From Erinaceus europaeus (lineage: Eukaryota; Chordata; Mammalia; Eulipotyphla; Erinaceidae): DNA of 64,000 nucleotides. How positions within the stretch are numbered: the first letter of the stretch is position 1; each line of letters begins with the position of its first letter. A program made the translations under genes and the position numbers. The stretch covers positions 114,400,890 to 114,464,889 of the forward strand of contig NC_080164.1 in the NCBI RefSeq assembly GCF_950295315.1, given 5' to 3'. Under the pieces are notes generated by a model. It was not told the origin of the DNA and did no database searches. It saw only the letters and a program-made list of their open reading frames with translations. Shown here piece by piece: positions 1 through 10,221 of the stretch.

Positions 1-412
1 TAGTCGATTCAGTATCCTAGCCAGATTCTATCTTTCCCTAGTGGGACAGGGATTTGGAGAGGTGGGATTCCAGGACACATTGGTGAGACTGTCTGCCCAG
101 GGATGTCAAGTTGGTATCATGTATCTGCAACTTGGTGGCTATAAAAGCATGAAGATAAAAAGCAGAACAAATTGTTTAATAATCAGGCAACTTAAAGGTA
201 AGAATATAGCAGATGAGATTTAGGGTCTCCATTTTGGAGAAAGCTAGCAGATCTATTTTAGGTATACTCCAAGGGGCCCATGACTTTATTAATTTTTGCT
301 TGAGCTTGACAGCTAATATGCAGGTGGGTTAAAGGTTATTTCTGGCAATAATGTGTCAGAGTTGGGAATAGGATCCAAAAGCTGGATCAGGGCAAAGAGT
401 AGCTTCCAAATA
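1..412 (-). mobile_element. Old LINE-1 3' UTR fragment
   Basis: Reverse-strand match to the older L1 3' UTR lineage (called block C here), seen better at 14.3-15.3 kb and 40.3-40.7 kb. Shared landmarks are TTCCAGGACACATTGGTG near 70 and, near 285, the phrase for a clock-like CAAGGGGCCCATGAC stretch also found near 19.15 kb. It is strongly diverged and has no coding potential. It continues off the left edge, so its true 5' extent is unknown. Confidence 0.6.
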
Positions 413-416
413 TGGG

Positions 417-420
<4 letters not shown>

Positions 421-454
<34 letters not shown>
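421..454. repeat. (TA)n microsatellite
   Basis: Uninterrupted TA dinucleotides over 34 bases. They lie between the old L1 fragment and the SINE tail. Confidence 0.97.
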
Positions 455-458
<4 letters not shown>

Positions 459-499
459 ACTGTAAACCCCATCAATTTGATCTGGGGATGAGACTATTT

Positions 500-576
500 T
501 GTTTATTTATTTATTTATTTTTGTCTGCAGGGTTATTGCTGGGGCTTAGTGCCTGTACTATGAATCCATTGCTCCT
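500..576 (-). mobile_element. SINE-A long form, 3' part (split by provirus)
   Basis: This is the terminal module of a long-form, reverse-oriented SINE-A: TTTATT-rich tail, then GGTTATTGCTGGGGCT and a stretch reading TGAATCCATTGCTCCT. The SINE resumes at 2999 on the far side of the endogenous retrovirus, so one SINE was split by the proviral insertion. Bases 571-576 (GCTCCT) form the left target-site duplication of the provirus. Confidence 0.85.
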
Positions 577-955
577 TGTTGGTATGCTTCTAGTTCTACT
601 TCTGGGATCCCTTCTGTTACATTGCTTGACGTTGTGGTCTATTTACATGGTCATTATGTTACATTGGTTTGGTCTCACTCCCCCTGCCTCTGGGAGATTT
701 TGGTTTAGTCCTTGCTAGTTGGCGCTTCTTTCTTCTCCCCACCCGTATCAGACATACTTCCTTGGTTCCTGACACTGCCGCCAGAGGAGAGAGAGGCAAG
801 ACAGAATTGGGGTGTGATTAGATTAGATTAGTTTTTTGAACCGTTCGCTCGTGAATAAAGAAATATTGCTTCTCTGCTCAGCCATGTGTCCCTGGTTGTC
901 TCTCTCCTGCTGTGAAGCTAGCCTGGCATACTGGCACCCTGAACTTTGACTGATA
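577..955 (+). repeat. 5' LTR of the provirus
   Basis: 379 bases, starting TGTTGGTATGCTTC. It carries AATAAA at about 855-860 as the likely polyadenylation signal, with a downstream GT-rich stretch. The last bases are GATA, where the right LTR has GACA, so the terminal CA is mutated. No clear TATA box was seen. Confidence 0.92.
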
Positions 956-974
956 TGGCGCAACAACGTGGGAC
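956..974 (+). promoter_or_regulatory. Primer-binding site, lysine-tRNA type
   Basis: TGGCGCAACAACGTGGGAC follows directly after the left LTR. It differs from the class II lysine(1,2)-type site TGGCGCCCAACGTGGGGC by about one inserted base and one or two substitutions. That, with the 6-bp target duplication, assigns the element to class II (ERVK-like). Confidence 0.8.
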
Positions 975-2600
975 CTAACCTGCCCATCCCCCAGATAAGT
1001 GAAGACGTTTGGCTACCTATCCACTATGGACTGCTTTTCTACTTATAAAGAGGTTTCCAAAGGCCTCTGCCCTTTCTTCATGAGACTGTTTCTCTGTCTC
1101 TGGAACACTTTGCTCTTCACACTCTGGTTTCCACCCTCTACCCGCCGGGCGCTGGGTGTGACTCCCTCCACACTGCTCAGCCGCCAGGAGCAGGGTGGCA
1201 GGCATGGCGGGCAGAGCTGCAGCCCATCCTGCCTCAGCCCGCACCTTCTCCACAGCCGGCCTGCCCGCCCTCCTGCTATGGTGTCTGGGCAGATCCTGGA
1301 CCACCCAGAGACTGCAGGCTCCCTGCTGGGAGTGAGCCCCCTGGCCAAGATCCCCAGCTTGGCTCTGAAGGCAGAGGAGCTAGAATACGCAGACATTCGT
1401 GCAGTGATCGCACCCTGCAATTCCTGGAGGTGAATCTGGGCAAGAGGCCACCGCTGGACAATGCACCCCCCGAACAACTAAGACAGTACAGATCTAAATT
1501 CGTGTTTAAAATGACATGTCTTCGTAACAAAAGTTTTTCTCCTTGTGTATTGAAGACCATATTTATGTGTGCGTTTAAAGTCTGGTAAATATTAACTTTA
1601 AGGTTAGAAATGTAACTTTGAGGCTACATTCTTACCAGACAAAGTTAAATGAAAAAGGTTTTCAACATAATTCTCATAAAGGTAAAATTAACTTACATTT
1701 AAAGTCTGAGGTAAAATTAGTTAAAAAATCAATATATTTTAACTAACTTGGTCTAAAAAACCTGCGCACACCTAGGGTGTGTCTCCATCTTATACAGGTG
1801 TAACAAAAGGTTAAATAAGACGTTATTGATATGTAAAGCTCTCAAATACCTTCTTAATTAAGAACAATAGATTGCACAATGGTTATGCTAATGATTCTCA
1901 TGCCTGAGGCTCTAACAATGGTTCTTTGCCTTACCACATTTTATTGTGCTTAAATTGGTTAAGGAGCCTTAAAATGAAACGAGAAAGACCTTCCAAATTT
2001 ATAAAGATACTTAAACCAATTATAATCATCGAGTTATCAAGTATAGTAAACTTCTAACTTGTTACAAGTTTTTTTTTTTTTTTCACAAGTAAATAAATAG
2101 CAGCTGTCAAGTTCTCTACAGAAAAGCAGAATTCCAGTGGCTGACCTTCCTCATGCGACATTCCACCCCCTGGCATTCTTCCGTGGACATCTGCTTTGGA
2201 CTGGCACTTCTATCGGACTCACTGGTACACTTCTTGGACACTTTGCACAAAACTATAGCAGATTCCCTTTACGCTGCTGGGTTTCTCAAAGACTGACTGC
2301 AGCCAACTGCCTCGGGACTTTATAGGCCATACCCCTCCCTCCTTGCTAGGTAATGCCCACAGAGGCAGGAAACGCCTGTCAAGCCAAGAGAAGCCCACAG
2401 AGCCAGGAAATGTCCTTTAGCTTGATAAGAGAAGCCCACAGAGGCAAGAAACTCCCCCCTCAGGCCTCCCCTTGGCATCACACTGGTTCTTGTTGCTCTT
2501 TTATTTGTTCTTCCATGTCTTGTGCCAGTTTTTTTTAAGCATGCCTGCACGATATAGGTTTCTGTTCACCCCACACTCCTGATACTATGGTCAATTAGTT
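975..2600 (+). other. Proviral interior without recognisable viral genes
   Basis: The first half (about 1000-1480) is GC-rich and has a 144-codon open frame at 999-1433, with equally long frames on the other strand, so openness there is uninformative. From 1480 to 2100 it is AT-rich with many stops. A 62-codon frame at 2137-2325 is not recognisable. Bases 1868-1912 resemble a SINE-D head. Three 38-41-bp imperfect repeats lie at 2355-2460. Nothing matches a retroviral protein motif I can name. Confidence 0.6.
2355..2460 (+). repeat. Three imperfect 38-41-bp tandem repeats inside the provirus
   Basis: Units beginning GCCCACAGAGGCAGGAAA start at 2355, 2393 and 2434. The second reads GAGCCAGG and the third GAGGCAAG at the same place. 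They lie about 150 bases upstream of the polypurine tract. Confidence 0.85.
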
Positions 2601-2601
2601 A

Positions 2602-2618
2602 AAAAGAAAAGGGGGGAT
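2602..2618 (+). promoter_or_regulatory. Polypurine tract
   Basis: AAAAGAAAAGGGGGGAT abuts the TGTTGG start of the right LTR. This is the standard position and composition of the plus-strand primer. Confidence 0.85.
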
Positions 2619-2998
2619 TGTTGGTATGCTTCTAGTTCTGCTTCTGGGATCCCTTCTGTTACATTGCTTGATATTGTGGTCTATTTACATGGTCATTCTG
2701 TTACATTGGTTTGGTCTCACTCCCCCTGCCTCCAGGAGATTTTGGTTTAGTCCTTGCTAGTTGGCACTTCTTCCTTCTCCCCGCCCCCTATCCTACATAC
2801 TTCCTTGGTTCCTGACTCTTCTGCCAGAGGAGAGAGAGGCAAGACAGAATTGGGGTGTGATTAGATTAGATTAGTTTTTTGAATCATTTGCTCATGAATA
2901 AAGAAATACTGCTTCTCCACTCAGCCATGTGTCCCTGGTCATCTCTCTCCCGCCGCGAAACTAGCCTGGCATACTGGCACCCTGAACTTTGACTGACA
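2619..2998 (+). repeat. 3' LTR of the provirus
   Basis: 380 bases, collinear with 577-955 and differing at roughly 30 positions or small indels, many of them C/T or G/A changes at former CpGs (for example near 2881-2895). It ends GACTGACA. AATAAA lies at about 2897-2902. Confidence 0.92.
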
Positions 2999-3289
2999 GG
3001 TCCTAGAGGCTATTTTTTTCCCTTTTGTTGCCCTGGTTGTTTTATCATTGTTCTGGTTATTATTGTTGTTGTTGATAATGTCATTGTTGTTGGATAGGAC
3101 AGAGAGAAATGGAGAGAGGAGGAGAAGGCAGAGGGGGGAGAGAAAGATAGACACCTGCAGACCTGCTTCACCACTTGTGAAGCAACCACCCTGTAGGTGG
3201 GGACCAGGGGGTTCTAACAGGGATTCTTACAGCGGTCCTTGCGCTTTGTGCCATGTGCACTTAACCCACTGTGCTACCGCCTGACCCCT
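2999..3289 (-). mobile_element. SINE-A long form, 5' part (split by provirus)
   Basis: Reverse-oriented body and tRNA-derived head of the SINE that begins at 500-576. In + strand order it has TTTTGTTGCCC, the GGATAGGACAGAGAGAAATG body, CACCTGCAGACCTGC and the head ending ACCGCCTGACCCC. The left end starts with the duplicated hexamer GGTCCT. Confidence 0.93.
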
Positions 3290-3540
3290 GAGACAACTTT
3301 TAAGTATGAAAGATAAGGAAGAAATGGACAGGTGAAAGTTTGTTTTCTACTTACATTTAATGTACAGATATTCTTATTAATTCAACAATGGTTAAAAAAA
3401 AAAGTGTCATCCTCCTACCAGTTCTGGTTTTCTCTAAATGAATTTGATCACATCACTCTACCTCTTCTGTCTAGAACCCTAAAAAAAGTTCTCAACCGTG
3501 GTGATACAAAGTAACTGCTTGTGTATTTGTCATAAAAGAC
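3290..3540. other. Unique AT-rich interval
   Basis: No repeat family, exon or RNA gene was recognised. The 60-codon open frame here has no visible motif. Confidence 0.5.
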
Positions 3541-3668
3541 TTGGTGTGATGGGGAAGGGACTGAGTGGGGAGAGTTCAGGACTTGACTGCATGAGGGTCT
3601 TAGCAGTCCCAGCACTACATATGTTGACAGAATTACTCTGACTTCTGTAAATAAATAAATGTTTTTTT
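3541..3668 (+). mobile_element. Diverged SINE-E-like fragment
   Basis: Contains GCATGAGGGTCTTAGCAGTCCCAGCACTACATATG, matched piecewise to the SINE-E phrases for CATGAGGTCCTGAGTTC and CAGCACATGTA. It ends in an AATAAATAAATG tail. The head is too eroded for certain assignment. Confidence 0.5.
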
Positions 3669-3669
3669 A

Positions 3670-4610
3670 AAAAAAAACATTTGATAGAAGTTTTGAACAT
3701 TAGGCTAGAATGGATTTTAGGTTTTTAATTTATGTCATTCTTTTCACCATGTAAATTCTCTGGGCATCACCAATAATTGAGCTGTTGTAAAATAAAGGAA
3801 ATACATGCTACAACCATGTGAAAGTAGGAAAGAAAATTATTTATAGCAAAAGTATTTGCATGAAATAACAATAAGTAATAAGTGAATCATAGTAAGTGAC
3901 CATTAAGTGAATACTTACAAAACAAGAAATTCGACTGAAAAAATTTTATGAGAGTTCATTAAAGTGGCTACCAAAAAAAAGTTCCATTGCCCTACACACT
4001 AACAATAAACAGATGAAATATGTAACCATCTAAGAATCCCACTCAGAAAATCTGTCCGAGCTCTATTTTTTTCAAATAACATATTTTGATTGAGACAATA
4101 TTTAGAAAGTATCAAGCTATTTTACTGATTGCCCTTTTGTGTGCCATTTCACCAGCAACCAACAGACTGTCAAGACAAGATGCATGGCATATGCTGAGAC
4201 ATGTTCCAATCAGTGGGGTGCAGAAAACACATTACTTCAAACAGAGACACCTGCTGTCACTAGTTCTGCTGCAGTGTATGTCTGTGGAGTACATGAATTC
4301 TGAGAAATCCTGTTTTTCACAATTCCCATCAAGAAAATGTCTGAATGTTATGGTGGGTTTATGATTGTAAGCACTGTTTTCATTATATTTGTAAGAGGAG
4401 AGAACATCTACTTTCATGAAAACTGAGATTACCACAGAAAATCTCTATATTAAACATGAAGTTTAAGATCTCTAGAATTTTTCACATATACCATATCTGT
4501 GCCATGATCCTTTCTTTGACAGAGCACTAAGTATTTCTTCTTAGAAGCAAAAAATAACAAATCAATTGCTCCTGATTTTTTGTTTTGTTCTGTTTTATGA
4601 CACACCACTA
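3670..4610. other. Unique AT-rich interval
   Basis: No SINE, L1 or LTR signature was seen. The 92-codon frame at 4086-4364 has no recognisable domain and no splice or Kozak support. Confidence 0.5.
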
Positions 4611-4624
4611 TGGGTCAGTTTTTG

Positions 4625-4811
4625 TTTGTTTGCTTGCTTGCTTATTTTGTTTGTTTTTTTCATTCAAATAGAGAGATGGAAAGAGGGGGGACCATAGTAC
4701 TGAAGTTTCCTCTGTTGCCATAGTGCCTCCCATGTGGAGCCAAGACGTTAGCCTGAGTCATAGGCACAGCAAGGCAGGCACCCTACCTGGTAAGCTATCT
4801 CTCCCGCCCTT
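4625..4811 (-). mobile_element. SINE-C, reverse orientation
   Basis: TTTG-rich tail, then AATAGAGAGATGGAAAGAGG. Further on are CTCCCATGTGGAGCC and GGTAAGCTATCTCTCCCGCCC, the reverse complement of the GAGATAGCT head. It is moderately diverged. Confidence 0.75.
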
Positions 4812-4819
4812 TTCCTGAC

Positions 4820-5405
4820 TTCTGAGTCTCAGACAGAGACTCTTCTGCAAAAGTATCTGGAGATACTGTGCAATCCAGTCACAAACTGTCTTTCAGTAGC
4901 CACTAACAATCAAAGGCAACTTTAAACCAAAGAATAAAAGAAATGTGTCTCTAAGCTTGGCCTCACATTGCATGTGAGAGACACTGCATCAGCAAAACTC
5001 TTTTTTTTTCTAAATCACCCTAAACCTCTGACTAAATTAATAAGATTTGAGTTTGACCTTTAAAATACTAAAACTTACAGTTCCCGGTATAATTCTTGTT
5101 CATCCCCGGACCAAATTATTCTCGTAGTAAATTATGGCACTAACAGCTGGCTGCCAGTGAAGTCAACTATTAATTGTATGTTCACTGCACTGCCTGGTAT
5201 AAATCAATACGAGCAATGAGCAATTGCCTCCAGTCTGTAGATCCTCCACTGCAGCATCATTTAAGGTTGGCTGTCATCCTTCTCAAATCAGTTGTCATTT
5301 GGTCTTGGCTAACAATGGGGCAGAGACAAACACATCAACCAATCTAGTATATATGCATCACATTTCTGGGTATTTCTATGGAAGTGACACTAGAAATCAT
5401 TTCTT
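4820..5405. other. Unique, possibly conserved AT-rich interval
   Basis: This 585-base stretch is free of interspersed repeats. From about 5000 to 5250 it carries several homeodomain-like cores (CTAAATTAATAAG, CTATTAATTG) and a CAATTG E-box. It has the look of conserved non-coding DNA, but I cannot align it to another species here. Confidence 0.4.
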
Positions 5406-5409
5406 TTTC

Positions 5410-5702
5410 ATTTTAATTATTTATTTTAATATTTATGTATTCCCTTTTGTTGCTCTTGTTGTTTTTTAATGTTATTATTGTTGTTGTTATTGATGTTGTC
5501 ATTGTTGGATAGGACAGAGAGAAATGGAGAGAGGAGGGGAAGACAGAGAAGGGATGGAAAGACAGACACCTGCAGACCTGCTTCACCACTTGTGGAGCGA
5601 CTCCCCTGCAAGTGGGGAGCCAGGGGTTCTAACTGGCATCCTTACGCTGGCCCTTGCACTTTGCGCCATGTGCGCTTAACCCGCTGCACTACTACCCAAC
5701 TC
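5410..5702 (-). mobile_element. SINE-A short form
   Basis: Reverse orientation: AT-rich tail, TTTTGTTGCTCTTG, then ATTGTTGGATAGGACAGAG. The internal promoter region reads through ATCCTTACG to the head end ACTACCCAACTCC. A SINE-B abuts it directly at 5703. Confidence 0.94.
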
Positions 5703-5897
5703 CTTTTTATTTTATTTATTTATTATTGGATAGAGAGAGAAAGGGGAGATAGAAAGGGAGAGAGACAGAGAGATACCTGCAGCCCTGCTTCAACACTCAT
5801 GAAGCTTTTCCTCTGCAGGTGAGGACTAGGTGCTTGAATCTGAGTCCTTGAGGACTATAATATGTGCGTTCAACCAGGTGCACCACCGGTGGGCCCC
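5703..5897 (-). mobile_element. SINE-B
   Basis: Reverse orientation. It has TTATTGGATAGAGAG, GCAGCCCTGCTTCAACACTC and a head ending ACCAGGTGCACCACCGGTGG. It lies head to tail with the SINE-A before it. Confidence 0.9.
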
Positions 5898-6540
5898 TTA
5901 GAAATCACTTCTGATTGTGAGACCCAAGTAAACAAATTCTATGTTTTGCAATGTCTGAGCTCAAATTGTCAAGATCCCACCACCTCTACCTATCCCACTC
6001 CCTCCTTCCTACCAAACTTGTTCTTCATCTTCACAAAAGCTATCAGTCTCAATGTCTTCCTAGTTCCGATTACTAACTACCTTCTTTTTACCATGGACAT
6101 AAAGGGCTGGTGATGCTCTCACATTACATTTCACCAATGTCGCTCTGAGAGAGTCTTACATGGTTCCCATCTCCAACTCCTGCATGGAAAAGTGTTGCTA
6201 AAGGAAGCAAGAAGATGAAACCTACAATCAGTCAAAAGTCTGTCTTCTCTAACTTTAAGGGGGATTCTCTATAACTGAACCATACTCAAGCCCAAGTTTT
6301 GCAAAATGATTTCCAAAAGTTCTTCTTGGAAGATGTGGCTGAGTATCTGATATGACTGGAGGAGCACAGGATTCTACACGTTTGGAAACCACTGGCTTAA
6401 GTGAAATTGAGCAGGTTCTTCATACAAAACTCCTTAGAGCCTAATGCATCTTGTGTGGATTTCCAATGGGGAGGAACTACAGACCCTTGCCCAAGACTTT
6501 TGCCTAAGGAAGCTGTTTTTTCACAATACAAGAGTAACTC
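5898..6540. other. Unique interval
   Basis: No repeat, exon or RNA gene was recognised. The short open frames (83 and 78 codons) have no domain and lie in ordinary mixed-composition sequence. Confidence 0.5.
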
Positions 6541-6544
6541 TAGG

Positions 6545-6660
6545 ACAGGGGTAGACAGCAAAATGGTTATGCAGATAGACTCTCATGCCAGAGGCTCCAA
6601 AGTCCCAACCAAGTTTAATCCCTCCACATCACCATAAGTAAATAAATAAATAAATCTTTA
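6545..6660 (+). mobile_element. SINE-D
   Basis: GGTAGACAGCAAAATGGTTATGC head, ACTCTCATGCCAGAGGCTCC, a degenerate B-box region and a tail of AAATAAATAAATAAATC. Confidence 0.8.
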
Positions 6661-6711
6661 AAAATAAATGAAAAACAACTCTAGTGTGCTAGGATAGAAT
6701 ATATTAATCCG

Positions 6712-7000
6712 TAAGTCGGGTGGTAGCGCAGCGGGTTAAGTGCTTGTGGCGCAAAGCGCAAGGACCAGCGTGAGGATCCCGGTTAGAGCCCCCGGCTCCC
6801 CACCTGCAGGGGAGTCACTTCACAAGCGGTGAAGCAGGTCTGCAGGTGTCTATCTTTCTCTCCTCCTCTCTGTCTTCCACTCCTCTCTCCATTTCTCTCT
6901 GTCCTATCCAACAATGATGGCATCAATAACAACAACAATAATAACTACAATAATAAAAACAAGGGCAACAAAAAGGAAAAATAAATAAATATTTTAAAAA
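6712..7000 (+). mobile_element. SINE-A short form
   Basis: Head GTCGGGTGGTAGCGCAGCGG with an A-box-like TAGCGCAGCGGGTT, a B-box-like GGTTAGAGCCC, CACCTGCAGGGGAGTC, a CT-rich body, a CAA/ATA-rich segment and an AATAAATAAAT tail. Confidence 0.95.
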
Positions 7001-7289
7001 ATTTAAAAGGAATATATTAATCCACTTCCATCTTATCAACTTCTAATACCACATTTTGAACTCCTACTACAGCTCTCCTTTGATATATCAAAAGACTTAA
7101 CTTTCATGATAGCGGGAAACATCTTCAAGTGAACAGCTAAGGTTCCTTGCTCTCCTCTTCCAGTTCTCTCTGTCCCTCCTGAGCAGAGCTGGAGTATACA
7201 CCTTGATATAACCCCAAATGCCATGGCCTCCTCCCTCCTTCGCTATTCCCATTCGCTTACATTTGAAATCCCTCTTGGTTTCTGTTTGT

Positions 7290-7501
7290 TTGTTTTTTAG
7301 TTATTTTTATTTATTTATTGGATAGAGACAGCCAGAAATCGAGAGGAAAGGAGGTAAGAGAGAGAGAGAGAGAGAGACCTGAAGCCCTGCTTCACCACTT
7401 GTGAAGCTTTCCAAACCCTGCAGGTGGAGACCAGGGGCTTGAACCTGGGTTCTTAAGCACTTTAATGTGTGCACTTAACCAGGTGCACCACTGCTTGGCC
7501 C
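7290..7501 (-). mobile_element. SINE-B
   Basis: Reverse orientation: TTATTTATTGGATAGAGAC, GAAGCCCTGCTTCACCAC, and head end CAGGTGCACCACTGCTTGGC. It contains a short (GA)n run at 7349-7375. Confidence 0.9.
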
Positions 7502-7774
7502 AGTTTCTCTGTTTTTATAAAGCCTTTCTCAGCTAAAATGTGACCTCTCATTCTACTCTAACACTCAGGCCACCATATTCCCTGAATATGCCCTGGATTT
7601 GCATGATTCCAGGCCTTTCTCTGTTCACACTTTTAGTCCAACTATACTCACCATCATTTACCCCAGCTCCATTATGTAATGCTCTTTTTCCTACATTCCT
7701 ACAATACCTACCATGTTCTACAATGTTTTATAATTTAGTGACTATAAAAGGGTTTTTTTATTTTTTAGTTTTTT

Positions 7775-8065
7775 TTACTTTTTTTAATATTTAATTATTC
7801 CCTTTTGTTGCCCTTGTTGTTTTATTGCTGTAGTTATTATTGTTATTTTTGATGTCACTGTTGTTGGATAGGACAAAGAGAAATGGAGAGAGGAGAGGAA
7901 GGCAGAGAGGGGGAGAGAAAGATAGACACCTGCAGACCTGCTTCACTGCTTGTGAAGTGACTCCCCTGCAGGTGGGGAGATGGGGGCTTGAACTGGGATC
8001 CTTATGCCAGTCCTTGTGCTTTGTACCACCTGCGCTTAACCTGTTGCACTACCGCCCGACTCCCG
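7775..8065 (-). mobile_element. SINE-A short form
   Basis: Reverse orientation: TTTAATTATTCCCTTTTGTTG tail side, GTTGGATAGGACAAAGAG, and head end CACTACCGCCCGACTCCC. Confidence 0.94.
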
Positions 8066-8600
8066 ACTATAAAAGTTTTTAAACATTTTTATTAAACTAT
8101 ATTTTATGAAATTAGTCTACTTTTTAGTATACCACTGGGTGAATTTTGACCAATATATATATCCTCATTTGGCCATCACCATAACGCCACAGATGTATAA
8201 GATTTCCAAGACTCAAAAAAATTCCTTCATGACATATCATGAACTGCCCAGTTCATCCTTGGGCAATGACTGATTTGCTCCTTTGTCACTAACTAGAATT
8301 AATTTCTGCCTATCTCAGAAATGATTATAATGTTCAATACACATCAATTAGGTTTATTTGATAGTATTGTGAGTTAATAGTATTATTCAAGTCCTATCTA
8401 TCTTTTACTGATTTTTCTGTCTATTTCATCCATCAGCTACAATTACAAATAGCCTATTTCTCCATTAGTTCTACAGTTAGGTGCATATTTGCTATGTCTC
8501 CCTGATGAATTAAGCTTTGCATCTTTAGGAAATATCCTGCCTTATGACAGTCAAAATCATTCCTTATCCCATTGTTCTCTCCATATAACTGGTATAATCA
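8066..8600. other. Unique AT-rich interval
   Basis: No repeat or exon signature was seen; composition is ordinary AT-rich intergenic sequence. Confidence 0.5.
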
Positions 8601-8604
8601 TCTC

Positions 8605-9056
8605 ATCTTTTTTATTTTTCTTTTTAACATTTTCAGATAGAAAAATAAAACAGAGAGGTGGGGGCAGGGAGAGGAAGCACAGGGCTATGATGGTAGAAAA
8701 GAACCCATGTTGGGGGTGGGAGCATTTATATCTAACTATGGTGGAGAGATAAGAAATTGTGCCCGTGTGTCAACAACTGTCCTGTAAACCGTTTTCCTTC
8801 CACCCCACCCCTCAGGGCTTCACTGGGGCTTCTTATCTGCACAGTCTCAGCACTGCCAAAGGACACTTTGGTTTTGTTGTTATTGTTTCTTTTGCTCCAG
8901 GTAGAGAATGAGAGGCAGAAGAAAGGGTACCACAGTACCACACCACCATTCCTGAAGCTTCCCCTTTTTCATGGTGGTCCAATGTGATGACCAGAGTTAA
9001 AACCAGGTCTACTCGTGGTAAATTATGCACTCTACCAGGTGAGCTATCTCCCCACC
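8605..9056 (-). mobile_element. Two diverged SINE-C-like copies, reverse
   Basis: The second copy is clear: TTTGCTCCAGGTAGAGAATG, CCTGAAGCTTCCCC and the head complement CCAGGTGAGCTATCTCCCC at about 9037-9055. The first (8605-8745) has only the tail and AG-rich body, so its assignment is weaker. Confidence 0.6.
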
Positions 9057-9092
9057 AAATCTTTTTTGAGTACCAATATGACCTGATAAGAA

Positions 9093-9475
9093 TCTTGGAA
9101 TTGGTCTGATGAAATAGTTCACTTGTATATTGCACTGCTTTGCCATGTGCGCGATCCAATTTCTAGCCTGTCCTCCACTGCACTGAAGGAAGCTTTGGTA
9201 CTGTGGTCTATTTCTTTCTTCTCCCCTCCCCTACCTTCCCTGCACCTCCCCTCCCCTCTCTTCCCCTCTCCTCCCCTTTCCTGTCCCCTCTCCTCTCCTC
9301 CCCCTCCCCTCCCCCCTCCCCTCTCCTCTCCTCTATCCTTTCGTCTCCCATCTCTTCTCCTCTCCTCTTCTCTCTCTTTCTCTCTCTCTCTTTTGCTCTC
9401 TATCTTCTCTATCTCCTCTCTCTGTCTCTGTCTTCTCTGTCTCTCTGTGTCTTCTCTGTCTCTATCTTAAAAAAG
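9093..9475 (+). mobile_element. SINE-C-like element with expanded pyrimidine tract
   Basis: The head TGAAATAGTTCACTTGTATA, GCCATGTGCGCGATCC and CACTGCACTGAAGGAAGC is followed by about 250 bases of almost pure C/T (9217-9470). The pyrimidine tract is an expansion of the CT-rich body normal for these SINEs. It accounts for the serine/leucine/proline-rich open frames here. Confidence 0.75.
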
Positions 9476-9699
9476 AAGAGGAGGAGGAAATAAATTTTTA
9501 TTTCTTAATATGCTAAAAACAGTAAGATTTTACTTACTGGCCACTGCCATATTTTACAGTTCCTCTTTCACTCCTAAATTCAGGTGTTCCAGATATTAAG
9601 AATGAGGAGCAAATGCAAAGTGTTACAGAGAAGTTTCAGCGAAGGGTGTGGTCCCCTTGCAACTAACAAAAAATTTCTACAGCACAAAGTTAATAGATA

Positions 9700-9915
9700 T
9701 ATTTGAGCAGCCCACCCAGCAGAATGCACACATTACATGCTCAGGGACTCCTATCCCCCTCAACTGGTGAAGGAGTACTGAAAGTATCTCTCTCTCTCTC
9801 TCTCTCTCTTTACATCCCTCTTCCCTCTAAATTTCTCTGTATCAAAGAGAGAAAGAGAGAGAATTAGAGAGAAAGAAAGAATGGAAGAAAGAAGGAAAGA
9901 AAGACAGAGAGAAAA
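9700..9915 (+). mobile_element. Degenerate SINE with (TC)n and GA-rich segments
   Basis: GCAGCCCACCCAGCAGAATG, (TC)n at 9787-9809, and an AG-rich stretch at 9842-9910. The family is uncertain (B- or C-like). Confidence 0.45.
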
Positions 9916-10065
9916 GGACTGGTGGAGGAGGTCCTGGGCTTAGGGTGAGAGAGTTTTGCAGAAAACTGAGAAATTTTACACATGTGGCAACAACTGTATT
10001 TACTATAGTCTATAAACTATTAATCCTCCCCCAATAAAAATATAAGAAAGAAAAAAGGAAAGGAG
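9916..10065 (+). mobile_element. LINE-1 3' end fragment
   Basis: Shows the second 3' UTR lineage of this genome (block B): ACAACTGTATTTACTATAG, a TATAAACTATTAATCC stretch and a CCAATAAAAATA end. It is short and 5'-truncated. Confidence 0.75.
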
Positions 10066-10221
10066 AAACAGAAGGAGGAAGAGGAGAATGCAGGCCCCAT
10101 ACCCCAGCAATATGCCTGAAGGCAAGAAAAAATTTATTATCATATACATATGTGAACAAATGTTCATAAAGGACACTAACTTTCCATAAAGTTTTATATT
10201 AGCTCCACTAAAAGTGTTATT

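Larger units (their letters stand above)
577..2998 (+). mobile_element. Class II (ERVK-like) endogenous provirus, non-coding interior
   Basis: Complete LTR-interior-LTR structure of about 2.4 kb. The LTRs are 577-955 and 2619-2998, starting TGTTGG and ending in (A)CA or, in the left copy, ATA. The flanks are GCTCCT (571-576) and GGTCCT (2999-3004), a 6-bp duplication with one mismatch; 6 bp is the class II ERV size. A lysine-tRNA-like primer site follows the left LTR and a polypurine tract precedes the right one. The interior is only about 1.66 kb, against 6-7 kb for a full betaretrovirus-like genome, and I recognise no gag, pro, pol or env. It therefore looks like a non-autonomous or internally deleted element. 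I hand-counted roughly 30 LTR differences (about 8 percent), so the insertion is old. Confidence 0.9.

Noticed and set aside
999..1477. 144-codon frames on both strands of the proviral interior as a gag remnant
   Set aside because: Both strands are equally open, the sequence is GC-rich, and no retroviral motif can be seen. Left unassigned.
6712..6790. tRNA gene
   Set aside because: The A and B boxes belong to the tRNA-derived SINE head; no foldable acceptor and anticodon arms are kept.
9123..9493. Overlapping serine/proline/leucine-rich frames
   Set aside because: They are translation of a C/T-only tract grown from a SINE body.
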